Source of the DNA: CAZOOK01 sp964581385
GTDB taxonomy: Bacteria > Pseudomonadota > Gammaproteobacteria > Nevskiales > Nevskiaceae
Assembly: GCA_964581385.1 (NCBI GenBank)
Contig: CAZOOK010000023.1
Coordinates: 37,539 to 101,538 of the forward strand
Length of the DNA stretch: 64,000 bases
Direction of reading: 5' to 3'
The notes beneath the pieces are model-generated. The model had not been told where the DNA came from. It was given only the letters and a program-made list of their open reading frames with translations, and did no database searches. Each line of letters opens with the position of its first letter. Within the stretch, counting starts at the first letter, position 1. Shown in pieces: positions 57,711-64,000 of the stretch. A program made the translations under genes and the position numbers.

Positions 57711-58608
57711 CACGCTCTTTATTATCGGTATCGGCTTGTTGGGTGCGCTGACGGTTGGCTTGCTGATGTATGCGGTATGGCGTGTTTTCGAAGATGCGCC
57801 GAAGCCCGACCGCGAATATATGGATCCCTTGCCATTAAGGGTTCAGGTGATCTGGCCGGCGGTGGTTGTTATCGCGCCTTCCGTGGAAAGGGTGCTCAGC
57901 ACCGAATACACGGAACGCCTTCGTTCGCGGCTCGTGCATTCCGGCCTGCTCTACCTGTACATGCCGCACGAGTTCATCGCGCTGAAGATTGTGACTGGAG
58001 CCCTCTTTTTGATAGTGACCGGCGTGGTTCTGGAGTTCATGAACCTGCATCTCCTGCCATGGTTGCCGCTAATGGGCGTGCTCGGTTACATGGCCCCGTC
58101 GATTTCAATGGGCGAGCTGGGCCGCAAGCGCGAGAAAGAGATCGTCCGCATGCTGCCGATCTATCTCGACTTCATCACGATGACGGTCGAAGCGGGTCTG
58201 AGCCTCGGCGGTGCGCTCGCGCAAGCCGTCAGCAAAGGACCGCCGGGTCTGTTCAGAGCGGAACTTGAACGCGTCAATCGCGACGTCAAGGCCGGTGCCG
58301 GACGCATCGAAGCGCTGCAGGCGATGGCCGAGCGCCTCGATATCCGCGAGGTGACCACGCTAGTCAACGCGATCGCGCTTGCCGAACGCACCGGCGGCAG
58401 CGTCGGCAATGTGCTGCGTGCGCAGGCGGATCAGCGTCTGACGGAACGTTTCCAGCGCGCGGAAAAGCTGGCGATGGAAGCACCGGTGAAACTGGTATTT
58501 CCGCTGGTCGCGTTCATTTTCCCCAGCACCTTCGTGGTGATTGGTTTCCCGATCGCGATGAAGTTCATTCACTCCGGCGCGCTGGCGATACTCCATCATG
58601 GACACTGA
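57703..58608 (+). CDS. tadC: Tad pilus inner membrane protein TadC
   Basis: A 301-residue GspF-type protein, partner of TadB. Membrane segments lie at the N-terminus (FNTLFIIGIGLLGALTVGLL), around residues 95-135 and at the C-terminus (PLVAFIFPSTFVVIGFP). The GspF core has LPIYLDFITMTVEAGLSLGG, ALQAMAERLDIREVTTLVNA and AERTGGSVGNVLRAQADQR. ATG at 57703 overlaps the end of tadB by 8 bases. Confidence 0.9.
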   Translation: MFNTLFIIGIGLLGALTVGLLMYAVWRVFEDAPKPDREYMDPLPLRVQVIWPAVVVIAPSVERVLSTEYTERLRSRLVHSGLLYLYMPHEFIALKIVTGALFLIVTGVVLEFMNLHLLPWLPLMGVLGYMAPSISMGELGRKREKEIVRMLPIYLDFITMTVEAGLSLGGALAQAVSKGPPGLFRAELERVNRDVKAGAGRIEALQAMAERLDIREVTTLVNAIALAERTGGSVGNVLRAQADQRLTERFQRAEKLAMEAPVKLVFPLVAFIFPSTFVVIGFPIAMKFIHSGALAILHHGH

Positions 58609-58951
58609 ATACGCTCTAAAAGTGCGCCGCTGCGGAGAGACGCTGTTTTCACGGGTCAAGCGGCCGCGAACTTTCTGGAGCCGCGCGCGCGGTCTTATTG
58701 GACACGCCCCGCTCGATAACAACGAGGCTTGGTGGTTCGAGCGCTGCAACTCGATTCACATGTTCGGCATGTTGCAGAGCATCGATGTGATCTTCCTCGA
58801 CACGCGCGGCACTATATTGAAACTGAGCGAGCGCCTGCCGCCGTTCTGTTTCTCGTTCTGCCTGCGTGCCAGCAGCGTGCTGGAGATTGCCGCAGGAGCG
58901 ATCAGGGGCAAGGCGATCGCCACCGGCCAGCAGCTGGAGATCGGGCCGTGA
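58598..58951 (+). CDS. DUF192 family protein
   Basis: A 117-residue protein of the DUF192 family. It shows SRARGLIGHAPLDNNEAWWF, the core CNSIHMFGMLQSIDVIFLD and ASSVLEIAAGAI. Many family members are exported, but no signal peptide is seen here. The role is unknown. It overlaps tadC by 11 bases and tadD by 4, so it is a fixed part of this pilus operon; DUF192 genes are recalled from some other Tad loci. Confidence 0.85.
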   Translation: MDTEYALKVRRCGETLFSRVKRPRTFWSRARGLIGHAPLDNNEAWWFERCNSIHMFGMLQSIDVIFLDTRGTILKLSERLPPFCFSFCLRASSVLEIAAGAIRGKAIATGQQLEIGP

Positions 58952-59403
58952 TCCGCACTTTTCTTCTGGCCGGCGTGCTTGCGTTGATGGCGGGCTGTGC
59001 AACGCGTGGCGACAGCAAAATCAACTATTCACTGGATGATCAGCTCAAACGGGGCGACGCGGCTTACCGCGAAGCGCGTTTGGAAGACGCCGAGCGGATT
59101 TATCTGCGGGTGGTCGACGACCATCCAGATCTGTCCGATATCTGGTTCAGGCTTGGCAACATTTATATGCGCGAGGGGCAGTTCGACGCAGCGGTAAGAG
59201 CCTATTCGACGACTTTGCGACTCGATTCCGGCAATGGCCCCGCGTGGTACAACCTGTCGCTCGTTCACATGAAGCGCGCTGTCAGCACGCTGGAAGATGC
59301 CAGTCGTGCGCTGCCGGCCGATTCGCCATATCGCGAGAATATCGCTGCGCTTCACGATGCCTTGCTTGCGCGCCTCAATGCCCCTTCGGAGGAATCACGA
59401 TGA
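58948..59403 (+). CDS. tadD: Tetratricopeptide lipoprotein, TadD-like
   Basis: A 151-residue lipoprotein: signal peptide with lipobox LMAGC at residue 17. Tetratricopeptide repeats follow (GDAAYREARLEDAERIYLRV, DIWFRLGNIYMREGQFDAAV and PAWYNLSLVHMKRAVSTLED). TadD-type proteins help localise or assemble the Tad secretin. The start is GTG at 58948, overlapping the DUF192 stop. The stop overlaps the tadE start. Confidence 0.85.
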   Translation: MIRTFLLAGVLALMAGCATRGDSKINYSLDDQLKRGDAAYREARLEDAERIYLRVVDDHPDLSDIWFRLGNIYMREGQFDAAVRAYSTTLRLDSGNGPAWYNLSLVHMKRAVSTLEDASRALPADSPYRENIAALHDALLARLNAPSEESR

Positions 59404-60143
59404 AGCTAATCAAGAATCCGATCGACAACCGGACGTGGTGGCGTGCGCAATCCGGACAGGGCATGACCGAGTTCATCATCGTCGCGATGCTGTTCCTGTC
59501 CCTGATGGCCGGAGTTGTCGAAATGACCTACGTCTATCGTGCCAAGCATTTGTTCAACACAGCGACGTTCGATGCCGCGCGCACAGGCTCGCTGCACAAT
59601 GCCGAGCTGGCGCCGATGCTGGATACGCTGACGCGCGACATGGCGCCGCTGTACATGCAGACCAATCGTACGCTCGACGCGGTCTCACAGGCGGTTATTC
59701 AGGCGCAGGGCGTACTCGCGGCGATGCAGACGGTGGGTGTCCCGCTAGTGATCGTCAGCCCGACCAAGGAAACGTTCGACAAGCTTAGCGAGCCGCAAAA
59801 CATCAAGCTCGCCGATCAGACTACAGCGGCGATCCAGCAGGTTATTCCCAACGACAATCTGCAGTGGCGCAACCGTGATGCGCAGCCGATTACGGTCGAC
59901 GGCGGCCCGGGGACGATCAATGTGCAGGATGCCAACCTGCTGAGAATCCGCGCCTACTGGTGCCAGCGTCTGGTGGTGCCAGCACTGGACCAGATCATCC
60001 ACGGGTTGACCTATCCGTCACCCCAGCAAACGATGTGTGACGCGGTGGGACAGCAGGATCAACATTACTATCTCGCGATCGAATCGGACGCCCTCATCCG
60101 CATGCAGACACCGGTCGCTTACGTGGACGGCAATCTCCAGTAA
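59400..60143 (+). CDS. tadE: TadE-like minor pilin
   Basis: A 247-residue minor pilin. The leader ends AQSG (residue 19) and the mature N-terminus is QGMTEFIIVAMLFLSLMAGV, with Glu-Phe at +5/+6. The TadE block VYRAKHLFNTATFDAARTGS follows. The soluble part holds two cysteines that may pair (YWCQRLV and QTMCDAVG). ATG at 59400 overlaps the tadD stop. Last gene of the locus. Confidence 0.85.
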   Translation: MKLIKNPIDNRTWWRAQSGQGMTEFIIVAMLFLSLMAGVVEMTYVYRAKHLFNTATFDAARTGSLHNAELAPMLDTLTRDMAPLYMQTNRTLDAVSQAVIQAQGVLAAMQTVGVPLVIVSPTKETFDKLSEPQNIKLADQTTAAIQQVIPNDNLQWRNRDAQPITVDGGPGTINVQDANLLRIRAYWCQRLVVPALDQIIHGLTYPSPQQTMCDAVGQQDQHYYLAIESDALIRMQTPVAYVDGNLQ

Positions 60144-60372
60144 ACTCTACGGCCGCTGGCGGTGTGACGGATTTGCCCCGGTTCCTGTCTTGGCTGAAGC
60201 AGTGAACTAGCCGCTGTAGCGATTACCGCGATCGTGAGCGGGCTATCCCGGAAGCAGAACCTCGATTCATCTCCCGGTCCCGACGGTGACGGCCTGTTAT
60301 TTGCTTTCAAAGGGCAGGCCGTAGTTCCGGAGTTTGAGAACAAAGAATCGGCCTTTGGGTTCGGAAAGGACA

Positions 60373-63300
60373 ATGCGCATCAAAAAAATACTGGTAGCCA
60401 ACCGCGGCGAAATCGCGATCCGTGTCATGCGCGCGGCAGCGGAAATGGGTATTCGCACCGTCGCGATCTACGCGCAGGAAGATCGTTTTGCGCTGCATCG
60501 CTTCAAGGCCGACGAAAGCTATCTCGTTGGTTCCGGCCAGAAGCCGATCGCGGCCTATCTGGATATCGCGGACATCATCCGCATTGCGGTGCAGGCTAAG
60601 GTGGACGCAATCCATCCGGGGTACGGCTTTTTGTCGGAGAACCCCGGCTTCGCCGAGGCTTGCGCCGAGGCGGACATCCTGTTCATCGGACCGAAGCCGA
60701 AGGTACTGCGTACGCTCGGCGATAAGGTCGCTGCACGCAAGGCTGCCGAAGAGGCGAAAGTACCCGTACTGCGCGCATCGAAGGCGTTGCCGTATGACCT
60801 CGAAGCCTGCAAGAAGCTCGTTGCGGACGTCGGCTATCCGGTGATGATGAAGGCGAGCTGGGGCGGCGGCGGGCGCGGCATGCGCGTCATCGAGAATGAA
60901 GCCGAACTGCCGGTGCAGATGGAAACCGCGCGCCGCGAGGCCAAGACCGCGTTCGGTAACGATGAGGTCTACGTCGAAAAACTGGTGCGGCGCGCGCGTC
61001 ACGTCGAAGTGCAGGTGCTCGGTGATCAGCATGGCAATGTCATTCACCTGTTCGAGCGCGACTGCTCGGTGCAGCGGCGTAATCAGAAGGTTGTCGAGCG
61101 CGCGCCAGCGCCGTATCTAACCGAGGCCCAGCGCCAGGGCCTTTGTGAAGCCGCGCTGCGCCTATGCCGGCAGGTGCATTACTCGCACGCCGGCACCGTC
61201 GAATTCCTGATGGATGCGGATACCAGCGAGTTCTGTTTCATCGAGGTCAACCCGCGCATCCAGGTCGAGCACACGGTCACTGAGGAAGTCACCGGTGTCG
61301 ATCTGATCAAAGCGCAAATCCGCGTATCGGAAGGCATGCGCATCGGCGATCCCGAGCACGGCTGGCTCAAGGGTGGGTTGCCTACGCAGGCGGATATCAC
61401 GCTCAACGGTCACGCCATGCAGTGCCGTGTCACTACCGAAGATCCCGAGAACGGCTTCACGCCGGATTATGGCCGTCTACTCGCGTATCGCAGCCCATCC
61501 GGTTTCGGAATCCGTCTCGACGGTGGCACGGCTTACGGCGGCGCCGTGGTCACACCGTATTACGATTCACTGCTGGTCAAGGTCACATCGTGGGCGCCGA
61601 CCACAGATGAGGCGATCAGCCGCATGCACCGCGCGCTTGGCGAGTTTCGCATTCGTGGTCTGTCCACCAACCTTCAGTTCCTCGAAAACGTCATTACGCA
61701 TCCGATGTTCCGCTCGGGCGAATGCACGACGCGCTTCATCGACACCACGCCGGAATTGTTCCACTTTAAGAAGCGTCGCGACCGCGCGACCAAAATCCTG
61801 CGCTTCATCGGCGATGTGATCGTCAACGGTAATCCGGAAATGAAGGGTCGCAAAGCACCACCGGAGGGCACCTTGTCGCTGCCCGTCATGCCGAAGGTCG
61901 ACCTTACCGCCCCGATCCCGCGCGGTTCGCGTGATGAGTTGATGGCGCGCGGCGTTGCCGGTTACATGCAATGGGTCAAGGAGCAGAAAAAAGTTCTGCT
62001 CACCGATACCACCTTGCGCGATGCCCATCAGTCGCTATTCGCCACGCGCATGCGCACACGCGACATGGTCGATATCGCACCGTATTACGCGCACCTGCTG
62101 CCGAACCTGTTTTCGCTGGAATGCTGGGGTGGCGCCACTTTCGACGTCGCCATGCGCTTCCTCAAGGAAGATCCATGGGAACGTCTCACGCTGCTGCGCG
62201 ACGCGATTCCGAATATCCCGCTGCAGATGTTGCTGCGCTCCGCCAACGCGGTCGGCTACACCAACTACGCCGACAACGTCGTCAAATATTTCGTCAAGCA
62301 GGCCGCCGACAACGGCATCGATATCTTCCGCGTGTTCGACTCGCTGAACTGGGTCGATAACATGCGCGTGGCGATGGACGCGGTACTCGAATCCGACGCG
62401 ATCTGCGAAGGCACGATCTGTTATACCGGCGATCTGTTCGATGCATCGCGGCCGAAGTACAACCTGCAGTACTACGTACGCATGGCCAAGCAGCTCGAGA
62501 AAGCCGGCGCGCATATCCTCGGCATCAAGGACATGGCCGGTGTCTGCAAGCCCCGCGCGGCGCGCGAGCTGGTCAAGTCGCTGAAGCAGGAAATCGGCAT
62601 TCCCATCCACTTTCACACGCACGATACCAGCGGTATCGCTGCCGCCAGCGTACTCGCCGCGATCGATGCCGGTTGTGACGCAGTCGATGGCGCGCTCGAC
62701 GCGATGAGCGGCCTCACGTCGCAGCCAAATCTCGGCTCCATTGCCGCCGCGCTCGCCGGTTCCGAACGTGATCCCGGAGTTGATTTCGATGCGATGCAGT
62801 CGCTGTCGCACTACTGGGAAGGTGTGCGCCGCTACTACGCGCCATTCGAGGCCGACATTCGTTCCGGCACCGCCGACGTTTACAAGCACGAAATGCCGGG
62901 CGGGCAGTACACCAACCTGCGCGAACAAGCACGTGCGCTGGGGCTCGAATCGCGCTGGCCGGAAGTCTCGAAAGCCTACGCCGACGTAAACAAGATGTTC
63001 GGCGACATCGTCAAAGTCACCCCCACGTCGAAAGTCGTCGGCGACATGGCGCTATTCATGGTCGCCAACGACCTCACGCCGGACGAAGTGATGAACCCGG
63101 AGCGCGAGATCGACTTTCCAGAATCGGTCATCTCGCTGTTCAAAGGCGAACTTGGCCGTCCGGCGGACGGCTGGCCCGCCGCGATCCAGCAGCGCGTGCT
63201 CAAGGGCAAGCCGGCGCTGACCACGCGTCCCGGCGAAAGCATTTCCCCGGTCGATCTCGAAGCCGCGCGCGCCGAAGCCGAAAAGACCATCGGCCATAAA

Positions 63301-63840
63301 CTCTCGGACACCGATCTCGCGTCGTACCTGATGTACCCGAAAGTGTTCCGCGACTACTCCGAGCACCGCAAGACCTACGGTGATGTCAGCGTGCTGCCGA
63401 CGCCCGCGTTTTTTTACGGCCTGCACGAATCCGAGGAAGTATCCGTCGATCTCGAAGCCGGCAAGACACTGATCATCCGCATGCAGGCCCGTACCGACAT
63501 CAAGGAAGAAGCGCAGACCAAGCTGTTCTACGAACTCAATGGCCAGCCGCGCATGATCCGCGTGCCGCACGCGGGCGCTGTCAAAACGGCCGCGGAGCAC
63601 CCGAAGGCCGATGAAAAGAACCCGGACCAGATCGGTGCCCCGATGCCCGGCATGGTCGCCCGTGTCGCCGTCAAGGCCGGCCAGCCGGTCAAGAAGGGTG
63701 ATCCATTGCTCGCACTCGAAGCGATGAAAATGGAAACCGTCATCGCCGCCCCGCGCGACGCCAAGATCAAGAATGTTGAAATCAAGCCCGGAAGCGTCGT
63801 CAACACCAAAGACCTGCTGGTCGTGCTCGAACCGGCCTAA
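60373..63840 (+). CDS. pyc: Pyruvate carboxylase
   Basis: An 1155-residue single-chain biotin enzyme that makes oxaloacetate from pyruvate, bicarbonate and ATP. The biotin carboxylase part spans roughly residues 1-450 (KKILVANRGEIAIRVMRAA, GYGFLSENPGFA, MKASWGGGGRGMR, FIEVNPRIQVEHTVTEEVTG). The carboxyltransferase TIM barrel begins near residue 535 (LLTDTTLRDAHQSLFATRMR, FSLECWGGATFDVAMRFL, HFHTHDTSGIAA). The biotinyl lysine is in LALEAMKMETVIA near residue 1119. ATG at 60373 follows GGAAAGGA. The 229 bases before it hold no other gene. BirA encoded at 45.3 kb would biotinylate it. Confidence 0.96.
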   Translation: MRIKKILVANRGEIAIRVMRAAAEMGIRTVAIYAQEDRFALHRFKADESYLVGSGQKPIAAYLDIADIIRIAVQAKVDAIHPGYGFLSENPGFAEACAEADILFIGPKPKVLRTLGDKVAARKAAEEAKVPVLRASKALPYDLEACKKLVADVGYPVMMKASWGGGGRGMRVIENEAELPVQMETARREAKTAFGNDEVYVEKLVRRARHVEVQVLGDQHGNVIHLFERDCSVQRRNQKVVERAPAPYLTEAQRQGLCEAALRLCRQVHYSHAGTVEFLMDADTSEFCFIEVNPRIQVEHTVTEEVTGVDLIKAQIRVSEGMRIGDPEHGWLKGGLPTQADITLNGHAMQCRVTTEDPENGFTPDYGRLLAYRSPSGFGIRLDGGTAYGGAVVTPYYDSLLVKVTSWAPTTDEAISRMHRALGEFRIRGLSTNLQFLENVITHPMFRSGECTTRFIDTTPELFHFKKRRDRATKILRFIGDVIVNGNPEMKGRKAPPEGTLSLPVMPKVDLTAPIPRGSRDELMARGVAGYMQWVKEQKKVLLTDTTLRDAHQSLFATRMRTRDMVDIAPYYAHLLPNLFSLECWGGATFDVAMRFLKEDPWERLTLLRDAIPNIPLQMLLRSANAVGYTNYADNVVKYFVKQAADNGIDIFRVFDSLNWVDNMRVAMDAVLESDAICEGTICYTGDLFDASRPKYNLQYYVRMAKQLEKAGAHILGIKDMAGVCKPRAARELVKSLKQEIGIPIHFHTHDTSGIAAASVLAAIDAGCDAVDGALDAMSGLTSQPNLGSIAAALAGSERDPGVDFDAMQSLSHYWEGVRRYYAPFEADIRSGTADVYKHEMPGGQYTNLREQARALGLESRWPEVSKAYADVNKMFGDIVKVTPTSKVVGDMALFMVANDLTPDEVMNPEREIDFPESVISLFKGELGRPADGWPAAIQQRVLKGKPALTTRPGESISPVDLEAARAEAEKTIGHKLSDTDLASYLMYPKVFRDYSEHRKTYGDVSVLPTPAFFYGLHESEEVSVDLEAGKTLIIRMQARTDIKEEAQTKLFYELNGQPRMIRVPHAGAVKTAAEHPKADEKNPDQIGAPMPGMVARVAVKAGQPVKKGDPLLALEAMKMETVIAAPRDAKIKNVEIKPGSVVNTKDLLVVLEPA

Positions 63841-63844
63841 AATG

Positions 63845-63892
63845 CCTCTCCCCTCGCGGGAGAGGGTGGCCCGCAGGGCCGGGAGAGGGGGA
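63845..63892. repeat. Dispersed palindromic repeat, terminator-like
   Basis: CCTCTCCC pairs with GGGAGAGG around a CTCGC loop (63845-63865). A GGCCCGCAGGGCC hairpin and another GGGAGAGGG follow. Sequences of this kind are widespread in GC-rich Proteobacteria between genes. It directly follows the pyruvate carboxylase stop and may act as its terminator. Confidence 0.65.
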
Positions 63893-63946
63893 GGTCAATC
63901 CCGCCGCAAAAATACCGGTTAAACTTGCGCCCTAAATATCCGTCGC

Positions 63947-64000
<54 letters not shown>

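Overview
The window is ordinary chromosomal DNA from a GC-rich gammaproteobacterium. The evidence is the gene content: minCDE, a separate hisE placed before tatABC, a hisBHAF block, a pilE/fimT-pilVWXY1 minor pilin operon, a split pntA/pntB transhydrogenase, a DUF1631 protein and Mg-type HemB. Intergenic blocks of 7-bp repeats and the overall content would fit a Nevskiales/Steroidobacterales or Xanthomonadales-like lineage, but that placement is inference. No rRNA, CRISPR array, phage or intact insertion sequence was seen.

Layout. 1-8.1 kb: end of a DUF1254 gene, an ATP-grasp/alpha-E pair, minCDE, an alpha/beta hydrolase, a gene-poor stretch with possible decayed coding DNA, a winged-helix protein and a DUF421 membrane protein. 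8.1-11.4 kb: an ECF sigma factor with its anti-sigma factor, hemB and aroE. 11.4-19.1 kb: a type IV pilus minor pilin operon read leftward (pilE, fimT, pilV, pilW, pilX, pilY1). 19.4-26.3 kb: hisE-tatABC and hisBHAF, split by an oppositely oriented glycosyltransferase where hisI might be expected, then DUF167 and small membrane protein genes. 26.4-35.5 kb: FKBP isomerase, cardiolipin synthase, an EEP phosphatase/nuclease, metH, DUF1631 and rubredoxin. 35.7-47.3 kb: pntAA-pntAB-pntB, an ABC exporter, OsmC, topoisomerase IB with a 25-residue upstream peptide, an M61 peptidase, plsY-birA and coaX. 47.3-60.1 kb: a LuxR-type regulator diverging from a complete-looking Tad/Flp pilus locus. 60.4 kb to the end: pyruvate carboxylase and the 5' part of a tRNA-Thr.

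How the genes work together. The window holds parts of two separate pilus machines. The type IVa side has only minor pilins and PilY1. The Tad side has a secretin, CpaB, an ATPase, TadB/TadC and several pilin-like subunits. The Tad ATPase carries an N-terminal FHA domain, and no TadZ/CpaE or TadV/CpaA gene lies in the locus. The locus also holds an unassigned 249-residue exported protein and a second tiny pilin-like protein. This locus is the best candidate for a less described system.

Small repeats are the other theme. A 242-bp element with 20-bp perfect inverted ends sits between birA and coaX and supplies the birA stop codon. Opposed 7-bp repeat blocks fill two stop-to-start junctions (ATP-grasp/alpha-E and hisA/hisF). 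A different 7-bp tandem lies inside metH. A REP-like palindrome separates pntAB from pntB. All calls come from reading the sequence; no database or computational search was run.
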